From Paenibacillus spongiae (GTDB taxonomy: Bacteria; Bacillota; Bacilli; Paenibacillales; Paenibacillaceae), in assembly GCF_024734895.1 (NCBI RefSeq), contig NZ_CP091430.1, positions 6,280,501-6,344,500 on the forward strand: DNA of 64,000 nucleotides, in the 5' to 3' direction. Below are positions 8,535-16,964 of this stretch, piece by piece. Each line of letters starts with the position of its first letter. Within the stretch, counting starts at the first letter, position 1. Under the pieces are notes generated by a model. The model worked only from the letters and a program-made list of their open reading frames with translations, was not told the origin of the DNA and searched no databases. The position numbers were made by a program, and so were the translations under genes.

Positions 8535-8931
8535 TTTAATCCTCTCCTTTTACCAAGCTCTGTACCGACTAGGTACGCACTTGGTGCTCTATAAGTTAGC
8601 CCGATCATCGACGACAGAGGCCGTTTTGTGCGTCTGTTGTGATTTCATTTAAGTAAGTGTCGCCGTAGAATACTGTTCCTCTCGCTATCCTTGGATCAAT
8701 ACTGTTTATTTTTATGTTCCACACTAAATTATAACTATAATTAAGGGTATGAAAACGTGTCAATTATATCTTCATATTGGCCCCTCTCCTCAATTGCGCA
8801 TTAACAAATAGTTACATATATAGCGACGAATTCAAGATCTGAAAGGTTGCCTATTTCCTTCGATTTATAAATCTTTTAAATTTTCATATCAGTACATATG
8901 TACAAAAACCCTCTATTTTGTGTAGAAGTAA
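8535..8931. other. Intergenic region, no gene seen
   Basis: This AT-rich region carries the promoter side of the small membrane genes. I see no ORF with a ribosome site. Confidence 0.4.
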
Positions 8932-8996
8932 AGAAGGATCCGCCGAGGCGGATCCTTCTGCTGTTCATTGAACTATCGTACCCGTTAGATGAACGA
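8932..8996. repeat. Dispersed hairpin repeat, copy A (terminator-like)
   Basis: Perfect 13-bp arms AGAAGGATCCGCC / GGCGGATCCTTCT (8932-8959) are followed by AACTATCGTACCCGTTAG, the flank shared with the other copies. The stem sequence differs from the rest but the flank is conserved. It lies just downstream of the DUF3139 gene. Confidence 0.55.
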
Positions 8997-9016
8997 ATCA
9001 TCATAGCGTTGACGTA

Positions 9017-9484
9017 TTAGTATTGTTCCGACTCCTGTAAATGTTTAAAATCTCGTGGATTATAGTTACCGGGAGGAGGGAATTGAAACCACCCTTTTTC
9101 TGAGCCCAAGTATACATAAGTATAAGTAAAGTTAGGTTCATCTTTGAAAGTAACGTATACCGGATATTTGGGTAACTTACTTAATTCACTTCTTATTCCT
9201 AATATCTCTTCTTCTTTGTAGCCCTTAGATATTGTTAAGTAATCATGCATCTTATTTTCAAACTTGTTTATATCAATTTTTACTTTTACGTACAGACCTA
9301 ATAAAACTAATAAAATGATTATAAAAAACGATATCACAATTCGCTTCATATTGAATCCACTCAATTCTGCCTCCCCACTTTTTTCATTTACAACTTTGAC
9401 ACGTGCTTTGCTTAGTTCCGTATTGTGCGGGCCACGTATCAGTTTTCTACAAAACGCAAGAAACTTCTTGATACCGACTTCCAT
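9017..9484 (-). CDS. DUF3139-family membrane-anchored protein
   Basis: The ATG at 9484 follows AAAGGAGG by 11 bases and gives 155 residues. Starting instead at the TTG at 9526 has no ribosome site, and an internal ATG at 9349 (MKRIVISFF) is the usual family start. There is one membrane helix (about residues 47-70 from the chosen start). The extracytoplasmic domain has the family pattern: a helix, SKGYKEEEILGIRSEL, then YPVYVTFKDEPNFTYTYVY. DUF3139 proteins are common in Bacillales and have no known role. The 45-residue N-terminal extension ahead of the membrane helix is unusual. Confidence 0.7.
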   Translation of the reverse strand: MEVGIKKFLAFCRKLIRGPHNTELSKARVKVVNEKSGEAELSGFNMKRIVISFFIIILLVLLGLYVKVKIDINKFENKMHDYLTISKGYKEEEILGIRSELSKLPKYPVYVTFKDEPNFTYTYVYLGSEKGWFQFPPPGNYNPRDFKHLQESEQY

Positions 9485-9554
9485 TATAGGAATGGCCTCC
9501 TTTATATATATGTCTTCAATGAGCAAAATTATGGCCTAAATAATAATACCATAT

Positions 9555-9651
9555 ATTGGAACTATCCTGCCCGTTAGCTCAATAAAACGAGCAGGCTACC
9601 GCGGCGCCTGCTCGTTTGTGTACTCGATTCAACTATAGTACTCGTTAGCTT
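9555..9651. repeat. Dispersed hairpin repeat, copy B (best copy)
   Basis: Stem ACGAGCAGGC / GCCTGCTCGT (9584-9593, 9603-9612) with a CCGCGG-containing loop. Similar flanks lie on both sides: AACTATCCTGCCCGTTAGCT to the left and AACTATAGTACTCGTTAGCT to the right. It sits between the 3' end of the ferredoxin-like gene and the DUF3139 gene, so it may act as a terminator. Confidence 0.7.
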
Positions 9652-9655
9652 AACA

Positions 9656-10027
9656 TTATTTGCTAATGCCTTTTCTCACTTTGCAAGGCACGAATTTCCC
9701 ATCGACTAAACAATATTGAGCCTTCTCCACCACAATCTCTTCCCTTAACAGATGCTCCTTTATAATTTTCTCCGCAGACTCAGGGGTCATCTTCTGATAC
9801 CATACTCCATCAGGATAGACAACAACTGTCGGAGATTGAGAGCAGCGCAACATGCAGTCTGTAACGGTAATTCGCACTGTTTCATCAAGGTTTTCATTTT
9901 TCACATGTTTACGCATCGCTATCAATACTTCTTCAGAGGAGGCTTGAGAGCAACTCGGTCCACGGCAAACTAGAATATGATGCTGCATGCGCTCCATTCG
10001 TTCCTCTGACTTACTCTTTTTTGCCAT
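9656..10027 (-). CDS. Thioredoxin-like [2Fe-2S] ferredoxin domain protein
   Basis: The ATG at 10027 has GGGGGTG six bases upstream (MAKKSKSEE, 123 residues). The pattern CRGPSCSQ near residues 21-26, then VTDCMLRCSQSPTVVVYPDGVWY, supplies the four cysteines of thioredoxin-like [2Fe-2S] ferredoxins, with the family-typical YPDG turn and a C-terminal helix (TPESAEKIIKEHL). Such proteins act as small electron carriers or Fe-S donors. A second short segment with two cysteines follows (YCLVDGKFVPCKV). It is preceded by the CopZ-like metallochaperone gene with a 31-base gap, so the two likely form an operon. Confidence 0.8.
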   Translation of the reverse strand: MAKKSKSEERMERMQHHILVCRGPSCSQASSEEVLIAMRKHVKNENLDETVRITVTDCMLRCSQSPTVVVYPDGVWYQKMTPESAEKIIKEHLLREEIVVEKAQYCLVDGKFVPCKVRKGISK

Positions 10028-10058
10028 GTATACACCCCCAAGTGATGTGAGTGACAGC

Positions 10059-10517
10059 TTACACCTCTTTGATACCCCGTACAAAAGCGTTCACATTACC
10101 TAAGCAACATGCCCCTTGGGGATTGTTTACCTCACATCCACATCGCCCCGCCTGAACGTGAACTTTGATTTGGTCGGCGGCAGGTTTTTGGTCGGTTCCT
10201 GCCGCTTGGATGAGACGTTCTCGCGTCCAGCCAAAGCAATAACACACAGGTACATCAAAGCCTAAGTTCTTCTGGTACACAGGCATCTTTAGGTCGCTCT
10301 CGGAGAATATTTGAGAGTGGTTCCCACTAAAATAGACGGTAGAGCAATTGGGGCTCGAACAAAATACGTAAGTGTTCTCAGGTTCAATGGTTTCTAAAAC
10401 ACTAGCTTTAAGCAATGACTTGAGCGTGATAAGTTGCACGTTCCTCCCCTTTTCGCCGCATGAAGGACAATTTATATTAACCTCTTGTGTGTTATTTGAA
10501 GGCGAGCAACAATCCAT
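10059..10517 (-). CDS. CopZ-like Zn/[2Fe-2S]-binding metallochaperone domain protein
   Basis: The ATG at 10517 has AAGGAG eight bases upstream. Cysteines occur in the order CC, CPSCGEKG, FCSSPNC, VYF, PVCYCFGWT, CGCEVNNPQGACCLG. This matches the N-terminal domain described for Archaeoglobus CopZ, which binds one zinc and one [2Fe-2S] cluster. The usual C-terminal heavy-metal-associated domain is absent, so the protein (152 residues) is only the cluster domain. It probably binds or delivers metal, or acts as a redox partner. It is followed by a thioredoxin-like [2Fe-2S] protein in the same transcription unit. Confidence 0.8.
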   Translation of the reverse strand: MDCCSPSNNTQEVNINCPSCGEKGRNVQLITLKSLLKASVLETIEPENTYVFCSSPNCSTVYFSGNHSQIFSESDLKMPVYQKNLGFDVPVCYCFGWTRERLIQAAGTDQKPAADQIKVHVQAGRCGCEVNNPQGACCLGNVNAFVRGIKEV

Positions 10518-10583
10518 TGAAATCACTCCTTTTCCTCCGATTATCTCACTAATGAGTAGAAGAAGAAATATCTGTACTCTCCG

Positions 10584-10670
10584 CTAATCTGCCCGTTACT
10601 TCAACGAACTGGAGCAGGTCGCCGCGGCGCCTGCTCCAATCATAATAATCTTAACTATTGTCTCCCTTTA
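10584..10670. repeat. Dispersed hairpin repeat, copy C
   Basis: Stem GGAGCAGG / CCTGCTCC (10611-10618, 10630-10637) with the same CCGCGG-containing loop. Flanks are CTGCCCGTTA to the left and AACTATTGTCTCCCTTTAG to the right. It overlaps the stop codon of the YkvA gene. Confidence 0.65.
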
Positions 10671-11054
10671 GTTCAACCAATACCGATATGTGGCAATAGA
10701 AATCCACAATACGGCTACTATCCACACTATAATAATTAAACTTCCTACAAGCCAATTTTTCGGTTTTCCATGCTTTATTCGTTCCTCTGCTTTTACTGTG
10801 CAATCCTGGATCACCATTTTAGGTATCAATTTCAATGCAAGCGTAACACCAAGAGGAACTAATATCACATCGTCTAGATAGCCTAGTATGGGAATAAAAT
10901 CTGGAATCAAATCAACTGGGCTAAAGGCATAGGCAACAACACATATGGCAAATAATTTTGCATACCAAGGAGTGCGGTTATCCTTGTATGCAAAATAAAG
11001 TACAAAGACCTTTCTTTTTAGCTGCTTAGCCCACGTCTTTATTTTATCAATCAT
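10668..11054 (-). CDS. ykvA: YkvA-family (DUF1232) membrane protein
   Basis: The 128-residue product carries the DUF1232 signature AYAFSPVDLIPDFIPILGYLDDV between two hydrophobic helices, and ends in a third membrane helix (about 100-124). Family members are short inner-membrane proteins of unknown biochemical role. The ATG follows AGGAGAA by about ten bases. The gene is divergent from the YqeG-like gene. Confidence 0.88.
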   Translation of the reverse strand: MIDKIKTWAKQLKRKVFVLYFAYKDNRTPWYAKLFAICVVAYAFSPVDLIPDFIPILGYLDDVILVPLGVTLALKLIPKMVIQDCTVKAEERIKHGKPKNWLVGSLIIIVWIVAVLWISIATYRYWLN

Positions 11055-11100
11055 AAAACTAGTTCTCCTAATGTGCAGTTTACTCCTACAATACCACGTT

Positions 11101-11150
11101 CTACTGCCCTTTAGTTTAATAAAACGAGCAGGCTGTCGCGCCCGTTAGTT
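11101..11150. repeat. Dispersed hairpin repeat, copy D (truncated)
   Basis: It retains the left flank (CTGCCCTTTAGTTTAATAAAACGAGCAGGCTG) but jumps from the loop to CGCCCGTTAGTT, so the right stem arm is lost. A 14-bp perfect palindrome TAGGAATATTCCTA (11150-11163) follows. A weaker relative lies at 12151-12210. Confidence 0.5.
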
Positions 11151-11254
11151 AGGAATATTCCTAGACCTCATTTCAGTCAGAAAGGTATTAAAAATGAAAG
11201 AAAAGGCAACCTATATACAGCTTTGTTTGTAACTAACTGTAATGGAGGAAGCTT

Positions 11255-11731
11255 ATGGCTATTTTCAGGCCTTCCCAGATTGTGCGATCCATTTATGACA
11301 TAGACGGAGACGCGCTGCAGCGGGCAGGAATTAAAGGAATAATATTAGACTGGACTAATACATTAATTCCGAAGAATTCTGAGTTTTCATCGGATTTGAT
11401 GATGAAATGGCTAAAAGACTTTAAGTCCCGATATGCGATTAAGCTGATTATCGTCTCGAATAGTAAACCTCCTGCGCAAGGAAACGAGCTGGTTAATGAG
11501 ATTCCGGCTATGTTCGAAGCGAGTAAACCGAAGAAAAAAGCATTTATGTCTGCTCTGGATATACTCGGCACCCAAAAGAATGAGACAGCGGTTATTGGCA
11601 ATGGAATTATTACTGATTTATGGGGGGGAAATCGACTAGGAATGTATACGATTTTCGTTTCTCCTTCATGGACAAAACCTCGGTTTGTAGGCTCAATAAA
11701 AAGGTTAGTGGTAAAAGTACTTCGAGTGTAA
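11255..11731 (+). CDS. YqeG-like HAD-superfamily protein with altered active-site motifs
   Basis: GGAGGAAG lies seven bases before the ATG. The length (158) and end pattern GGNRLGMYTIFVSP fit the YqeG family of HAD IIIA phosphatases. Motif I, usually DLDNTL, reads DWTNTL: Asp32 is kept but the second Asp is Thr34, as in the DxT of P-type ATPases. Motif IV, usually GDQxxTD, reads GNGIITD, with Asn116 replacing Asp. Lys91 (SKPKK) is kept. Phosphatase activity is therefore doubtful; it may be a paralogue with a binding role. A short ORF (11194-11232, 12 codons) with AAAGG precedes it. It is monocistronic. Confidence 0.75.
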   Translation: MAIFRPSQIVRSIYDIDGDALQRAGIKGIILDWTNTLIPKNSEFSSDLMMKWLKDFKSRYAIKLIIVSNSKPPAQGNELVNEIPAMFEASKPKKKAFMSALDILGTQKNETAVIGNGIITDLWGGNRLGMYTIFVSPSWTKPRFVGSIKRLVVKVLRV

Positions 11732-11763
11732 AGAACCCCTGATGCGGGGATACTCCTCAATGT

Positions 11764-11791
11764 AAGGCTGGTCAATTAACCGGCCTTTTTT
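11764..11791 (+). terminator. Terminator of the YqeG-like gene
   Basis: Stem AAGGCTGGT / ACCGGCCTT with one G-U pair and a T6 tail. Confidence 0.85.
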
Positions 11792-11870
11792 CACCTTCAC
11801 TTGTTCCTTACTAAATCTCGCCATAGGTGCCATCCTCTCAAACCAGCCCTTCTCTTTTTGTAAAGACTCA

Positions 11871-12053
11871 TTAAAATACATCCATAAGAGATACTACATG
11901 GTCTTTGACTTTTCCTTTTATTTTGAAGTGCTCTATTGAAATAAAGAAAGCCTCCACGAATCCATCGGGATAGAACCCAGTTTCAATCTGGTATATCCCT
12001 AACTCGATGAAACTCTTTTCATTTTGGCCAGCATTATTATGCCGATACATCAT
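11871..12053 (-). CDS. Possible small protein, 60 aa
   Basis: The translated frame has protein-like composition (YQIETGFYPDGFVEAFFISIEHFKIKGKV), but no clear ribosome site precedes the ATG and a stop lies just upstream. It may be a fragment of a larger gene. No family is recognised. Confidence 0.3.
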   Translation of the reverse strand: MMYRHNNAGQNEKSFIELGIYQIETGFYPDGFVEAFFISIEHFKIKGKVKDHVVSLMDVF

Positions 12054-12343
12054 ACATTATCGATTCATTCATTTAACGGAAATCATTTGCACAATAAAAA
12101 TAACTGTTTGCCAACTGGCAAGCAGCTTATTTAAGGGTATCACATTTATTTGACTATCCTGCCGCCCGTTAGCTTACTGGCATGGCCGACGAATAGGCCG
12201 CGGCTAACGATATATATTCTTGTCCTTTTCGGCAAACGATACATGTTCTTGTCCATGGCTTTGGATAAGAACATGTATCCCTCTGATAAATCCAGGTCTT
12301 ATTTTATTTATGACTGTTTTCTTCGTAGGGCGATACGAATCGT

Positions 12344-12823
12344 CTATTTTTTGCGCACATTCGCATTTAGAATATTCCTGCATTTTCTAATTTTTTGTTT
12401 GATTTGCTGATTATCAAAAAAATAAACCTCTGTACCTGCCCAAATAAAAACCCAACACACAATGCTTAAAACTCCTGCAATATAAGCATGAGTAGTTGAA
12501 AACTTCAAGAAAACCATCCCAACAATAATACCAAGCACAAACAAAACAATAGCCTTTTTGACATTTCTAGCATATGTATATTTCTCTTCCTTCAAGATGT
12601 TAGAAAAAGTATTATGTGTGGCAGCCTGCAATGTCTTTTCGTCAAAATTATTCTGACCTAAAAAAAATATTTCTACTTCTTTTCTTCTACCACTGTGTTG
12701 CTTTGACAAAATAAAATCTTCAAGATCAGAGCTTAGGTGAACATCATCTAAGCTATAGTATCTTGAAAACGGAGTATCCGTTTCATCTAAATAGATATTT
12801 AATTCATCTTTCACATTAACCAT
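12344..12823 (-). CDS. Two-helix membrane protein of unknown function, 159 aa
   Basis: GGAG lies seven bases before the ATG. Residues 1-80 are soluble, acidic then basic. Two adjacent hydrophobic helices (about 88-110 and 114-135) follow, and a short basic tail (QQIKQKIRKCRNILNANVRKK) ends the protein. The soluble N-terminus with a helical hairpin suggests a membrane-attached regulatory or immunity-type protein, but no family is recognised. The upstream 200 bases hold no other gene. Confidence 0.6.
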   Translation of the reverse strand: MVNVKDELNIYLDETDTPFSRYYSLDDVHLSSDLEDFILSKQHSGRRKEVEIFFLGQNNFDEKTLQAATHNTFSNILKEEKYTYARNVKKAIVLFVLGIIVGMVFLKFSTTHAYIAGVLSIVCWVFIWAGTEVYFFDNQQIKQKIRKCRNILNANVRKK

Positions 12824-13033
12824 CCTTTAACTCCAATGTACTAGTTGAAAGTCAACCTTTTATCAGTATGGTCAAGATAGCAACAATTCTTACGAAAACA
12901 GCGTAATTCTAATAGCTGCTGTGCATCGCTCGTTACGTTCAACTCTCCCCTGATCAAGTAAATGTTTAACATTGACATTACTTAATCCCCCGTGATAACA
13001 AACCACGGATGCAATTGCCCCGCGTACAAAAAA

Positions 13034-13061
13034 AAGCGCATGCCGATGTCGGCATGCGCTT
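13034..13061 (-). terminator. Terminator on the minus strand
   Basis: Perfect 13-bp arms AAGCGCATGCCGA / TCGGCATGCGCTT with a 2-base loop. On the minus strand the stem runs into eight T. It serves the GNAT gene and the remnant downstream of it. Confidence 0.92.
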
Positions 13062-13081
13062 CTAGGGCTGCAAAAGTTTCT

Positions 13082-13250
13082 TAGTCTTCTTTAACCGTTT
13101 CCGCATATTTTTTTGAAATTGTCTTTATCGCCTGCCAACCGGCCGTCTTTGGCTTCCATTCTTGAGTCAAATTTACCGTCGACCTTCAGATCATTCCCGG
13201 CGTATGGCGTGTGCCAGGACAAGGCTACATACGACGATACGCCTTTTCAT
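13082..13250 (-). pseudogene. Remnant of a small secreted protein, frameshifted
   Basis: An ATG at 13250 opens [15 protein letters not shown], which looks like a signal peptide. A second frame then reads SWHTPYAGNDLKVDGKFDS (peptidoglycan-binding-like), and a third reads PKTAGWQAIKTISKKYAETV to a stop at 13082. The three pieces together resemble one decayed secreted protein. The 5' end overlaps the end of the GNAT gene. Confidence 0.35.
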
Positions 13251-13785
13251 GAAATCGAGTAATGCTGCGAAACAGTATCTTCCCATCCTCCGGCAACCGA
13301 TTAGTCTCATCGAAGTTTACATACATCGCCTGATAGGGCTCAGGCACCCAAATGTACTGATGGACATAAGCAGTAAGCTGGAAGCCGTTTGTTTCCCAGA
13401 AATGGATTCGCCGGCTGTTTTCTTCCGTTGGTTCGGATTCGACTTCGACGATGATCCCTTTGCAGCCCGCAATCGTGCGCGCCCATTGCTTGATACGATC
13501 CAGCAATAATCGGCCGTATCCGCTTCCGCGTACATCCTGACGAACGGCTAAATAATCGATTAGCAAAGCGCTAGCTTGATGATCTACTCCTGTTAACGCC
13601 ATCCCAATGGTTTCCGAGCCTTGAACGATTGTGTGCAGCTGGCACATGCCCTTTTCGAACATGCGGCGAATAATGTCGCGGCTTTTCTTGCCGTCAAGGG
13701 GAAATGCTTGCTCGTAGATTCGTTCCGCTCCGTTCCAACGGGCTTGATCCCACTCATCGGTGATGCGGTACTCCAATGCGTCCAA
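13225..13785 (-). CDS. GNAT-family N-acetyltransferase
   Basis: The acetyl-CoA binding motif [18 protein letters not shown] lies near residues 81-98, preceded by the ALLIDYLAV strand and followed by IIVEVESEP and the FWETNGF motif near the family's C-terminal helix. The length (186) is usual. The substrate is unknown. The TTG start has a weak GGTGA site; there is no better start nearby. The 3' end overlaps a decayed small gene, and a strong terminator lies 165 bases downstream. Confidence 0.85.
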   Translation of the reverse strand: MDALEYRITDEWDQARWNGAERIYEQAFPLDGKKSRDIIRRMFEKGMCQLHTIVQGSETIGMALTGVDHQASALLIDYLAVRQDVRGSGYGRLLLDRIKQWARTIAGCKGIIVEVESEPTEENSRRIHFWETNGFQLTAYVHQYIWVPEPYQAMYVNFDETNRLPEDGKILFRSITRFHEKAYRRM

Positions 13786-14067
13786 TGATGTTCACCACTT
13801 TCTTTGCAAGGGCCTTGTCATTCCTGTTGCATATTAGATTGTAGTTCTCCGTAAGTTCAGCATCGCCTTTTTTTTTGCGGATTTTGACTTGGTTACTTAA
13901 TTGAATAAGACAGACAATACCTAAATTGGTGATAAAATATGTCCAAAGACATAAAAGCGACAAAAGATTTTGACAGATCGGTGATGGATTGCCAGAACCG
14001 GACGTTACCGGGGGACTCTATGATAGGATTAAAACAATACTAAGGATTGTCAGGGGGCGTGAGATTC

Positions 14068-14997
14068 ATGAGCGCATTGAAAGGAAACCATATGGATGCG
14101 GGCTATACCCTTCAGCCCGTTTCGTTCTCCAGATTGCTGCTGGATACGATAAAAGTTGGCATTATAAAATCGAATTTGATCGCCATGTTTGCTGGAATTT
14201 GCATGGCGTTATACGTGACGGGTACGCCGTTATTCGGCAAGATTGCCGATATTGTTCTTGCCTTCATAGGCGCAGCGCTTGTGATCGGGTCTGCTGGCGC
14301 ATTTAACAATCTGTATGATCGGGACATTGACATTCTCATGGAAAGGACGAAGCGCCGCCCGACTGTGACAGGCCAGATCGATACGGTGAAAGGTCTGATC
14401 ATCGGTTGCATAATGTCAGTGGCAGGGCTGGTTTCTCTGTATGCCGCATCGCCGCTTGCGGCGCTGTTCGGCTTTCTCGGGTTGTTTCTATACGTCGTGC
14501 CGTATACGATGTGGACAAAGCGAAGAACCGTCTACAATACGGAGGTCGGCAGCCTCTCGGGGGCGACTCCGCCGCTGATCGGGTGGGCCGTCATTACTTC
14601 CGATTTATCGCATACCGGCATCGCCGCACTGTTTACTTTGATGGTATTATGGCAAATGCCCCATTTCTACGGGATTGCCGTTCGCCGTTATGACGAATAT
14701 AAGGCTGCCAAAGTTCCGATGTTACCTGTCGTCAAAGGCATGAAACGGACCTATGTACAGACAAACGTTTATCTTGTGGCTCTGTTTATGTCGAGCGGCC
14801 TCTTCTGGTCTTTTAGTCCGTTTGTCGCAATCACGGCAGCCCTACTCAGCATAACCTGGATACTGCTCAGCCTGATTGGCTACCGCCGTATGGAAGCGAC
14901 GGCGTGGGCGAAATCGATGTTTATCTACTCACTCAATCACATTACCATCCTGCTCATGATTATTATTTGTTATTCGCTAATCAAGCCGTTGTTCTGA
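14068..14997 (+). CDS. ctaB: Protoheme IX farnesyltransferase (heme O synthase)
   Basis: This UbiA-family integral membrane enzyme transfers farnesyl from farnesyl diphosphate to heme B, giving heme O for cytochrome oxidases. The conserved first Asp-rich motif NNLYDRDID (residues 80-88) with MERTKRRP is present, as is the second-loop YTMWTKRRTVYNTEVGSLSGATPPLIGW. About nine hydrophobic helices are visible in 309 residues. The ATG at 14068 has AGGGGGCG about ten bases upstream. No oxidase structural genes lie nearby, so this is a stand-alone copy. A perfect hairpin overlaps its stop codon. Confidence 0.95.
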   Translation: MSALKGNHMDAGYTLQPVSFSRLLLDTIKVGIIKSNLIAMFAGICMALYVTGTPLFGKIADIVLAFIGAALVIGSAGAFNNLYDRDIDILMERTKRRPTVTGQIDTVKGLIIGCIMSVAGLVSLYAASPLAALFGFLGLFLYVVPYTMWTKRRTVYNTEVGSLSGATPPLIGWAVITSDLSHTGIAALFTLMVLWQMPHFYGIAVRRYDEYKAAKVPMLPVVKGMKRTYVQTNVYLVALFMSSGLFWSFSPFVAITAALLSITWILLSLIGYRRMEATAWAKSMFIYSLNHITILLMIIICYSLIKPLF

Positions 14998-15018
14998 GGT
15001 CTATTGGAGACCTCAGAA
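14992..15018 (+). terminator. Hairpin overlapping the ctaB stop codon
   Basis: Perfect 11-bp arms TTCTGAGGTCT / AGACCTCAGAA with a 5-base loop. There is no T run, so termination is uncertain; it may stabilise the mRNA end. Confidence 0.55.
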
Positions 15019-15181
15019 CAGATCACAGCTTTTGGCAGCCGCGTTATCAGCCATATAAGGAATCCAGCAGTATTGTGCAGCCCCGGCATACAATTTATTC
15101 AAAAAAAGGTAGGAGGAGCTGCATAGCTGTAAACTCCTCCACTATCGTTATACGTTATACGTTTTCTTAATCTTAACTCGA

Positions 15182-15958
15182 CTATGAATTGTTCGTTGTT
15201 CGACTAGCCTTAACGTATTTAAGCTGTGCAACGATGATGACGCTAATGATTACCAGAAGAAACCACGAGCTGATCTTACTGAAACTAACCAGCTGCCAGG
15301 TTTGGTGCTGGTCAGGGTATTTCCAAGCATCAAAAAATGTGGCTATATTTTCGGCTAACCAGATGAAAAAACCTACAATGATAAAAGCGAGCGATAATGG
15401 CATTCGATATGTTATGGTCCGTACCCGATATATGATCCATGTTTTCCGGAAGACAATAAATACAAGCGCCGTCAGCCACCAACGAAAATCAGGAATAAAA
15501 TGATGGGTGAAAAAGTTGAAATAGATGGCTCCTCCTAGCAGCGCTGCGGTCGTAAGCCCAGGCCAGCCGGTCATGTCCATCCGCAGTCTCCGCCAGATCT
15601 GACACATATAGCTGGCTACACTCGCATACATAAATCCGCTATAGAGCGGTACACCGAGCAGCTTCGTATACCCAAGCTCAGGGTATGACCATGATCCCAT
15701 TCTTACCTTATATAACTCCAGCAACAAACCGATGAGGTGAAATACGCAAATAACTTTGATTTCATCGCGTGTCTCTAATCCGCTGCGGTACATGAGGTAT
15801 TGCACGCCAAGAAGGATAAGCAGAATGGCATCATACCGATGAATGAAAGGTACCTCGATTACGCTGGAGAGAGCTAAAGTTCCAAAGATTGCAACAGGAA
15901 ATATGCAGCTCATCGCCTGATGATAGCCAAAATGCAAAAGTTGTATGATTGGTTTCAA
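15182..15958 (-). CDS. yoaT: DUF817-family membrane protein (YoaT-like)
   Basis: The 258-residue protein has seven or eight hydrophobic helices and the DUF817 signature ELYKVRMGSWSYPELGYTKLLGVPLYSGFMYASVASY. It has no known biochemical role. The TTG start has AGGAG about ten bases upstream. It is the last gene of a minus-strand trio whose order (DUF2975 protein, XRE regulator, DUF817 protein) matches yoaS-yozG-yoaT of Bacillus subtilis. Confidence 0.85.
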   Translation of the reverse strand: MKPIIQLLHFGYHQAMSCIFPVAIFGTLALSSVIEVPFIHRYDAILLILLGVQYLMYRSGLETRDEIKVICVFHLIGLLLELYKVRMGSWSYPELGYTKLLGVPLYSGFMYASVASYMCQIWRRLRMDMTGWPGLTTAALLGGAIYFNFFTHHFIPDFRWWLTALVFIVFRKTWIIYRVRTITYRMPLSLAFIIVGFFIWLAENIATFFDAWKYPDQHQTWQLVSFSKISSWFLLVIISVIIVAQLKYVKASRTTNNS

Positions 15959-16055
15959 TGATGTCTATCTCCTCTTTATGGAGATTCAAAAAGGGCCAGG
16001 ATCTTCATCGTTTACATTTGCACCGTTTTTTAAAATCCATTCTGTCATGCGGAAT

Positions 16056-16283
16056 TTAACCGATAATGATGCTGTCTTCGTCACTTTTGTATTCTAAAAT
16101 ATCTCCAGGCTGACATTCTAAAGCCTTACAAATCGCCTCTAAAGTGGATAATCGAATCGCTTTTGCCTTTCCATTTTTCAATATGGAAAGATTGGCCATC
16201 GTTATTCCAACCCTCTCCGCAAGTTCTGTTACGCTCATTTTCCTTTTAGCCAGCATCACGTCAATATTGATTATAATCGCCAT
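16056..16283 (-). CDS. yozG: XRE/Cro-type HTH regulator (YozG-like)
   Basis: The 75-residue product is a single HTH_3 domain: KMSVTELAERVGITMANLSILKNGK, then RLSTLEAICKALECQPGDILEY. The ATG at 16283 has GAGGTG seven bases upstream; the frame continues to a GTG at 16292. It starts just after the DUF2975 gene. The pairing of this HTH type with a DUF2975 membrane protein is widespread and suggests that the membrane protein and the regulator work together (inference). Confidence 0.88.
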   Translation of the reverse strand: MAIIINIDVMLAKRKMSVTELAERVGITMANLSILKNGKAKAIRLSTLEAICKALECQPGDILEYKSDEDSIIIG

Positions 16284-16293
16284 GTTATTCACC

Positions 16294-16776
16294 TCAGACC
16301 GTCAAATCATTTTCTGATTTTATATCGATAGCCTCTTTTAAAAGCCTTTGGAGAACAGCGGCAAACACGGCAATCACCAAGGAGGCAAAAATCACGACCA
16401 TTCCGATGACTATGATACCTGGGGCATCGTCTTTCTCCGCTATAAGATAGAAGAGCGGCATGCCTGCCACATACAAGCCACTGATTGTAATGGCACAGTA
16501 TTTTATATTCTTTAAAACCCGTACCGATAATTCCGAGAAAGCTTTGTCCTTGTCAATATAGCCTAAAAGTTTAAATGCTTGATACAGGGCAAAGTAAAAC
16601 GGAACCGCCGTTGCATACAAATCGATTAAAACAAGATATTTCAAATAACTATGGTCCGGATACAATTCCGAGGCAAAATTCGCTATCTCTGGCACCACAA
16701 ATATGCACAAAGCAAGAACTGGAATTCCGATAAGAATAACGGCCGCCTTTAAAAAGAGTGTTGTTCCTCGTTCCAT
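16294..16776 (-). CDS. yoaS: DUF2975-family membrane protein (YoaS-like)
   Basis: Four hydrophobic helices lie in 160 residues, with the family's LIDLYATAVPFYFALYQAFKLLGYIDKDKAFSELSVRVLKNIKY block between helices two and three. Only ten bases separate it from the downstream XRE regulator start. DUF2975 proteins have no established activity. An AT-rich promoter region of about 190 bases precedes it. Confidence 0.87.
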   Translation of the reverse strand: MERGTTLFLKAAVILIGIPVLALCIFVVPEIANFASELYPDHSYLKYLVLIDLYATAVPFYFALYQAFKLLGYIDKDKAFSELSVRVLKNIKYCAITISGLYVAGMPLFYLIAEKDDAPGIIVIGMVVIFASLVIAVFAAVLQRLLKEAIDIKSENDLTV

Positions 16777-16964
16777 AAAAAGCCCCTCACTTATTATTTA
16801 ATTTAATTTGACTTTAACACAAAATTTATCGTTTTACAATAAATAATTACCGCCATTAAATATGTTATTATTGTTATAGAGATAATAGTTGAGAAAAAGA
16901 CAGCCGATCGCCGGCTGCCTTCGAATAATTGTTGATATAATAGCTGTTAATCAACAAAGCTATT

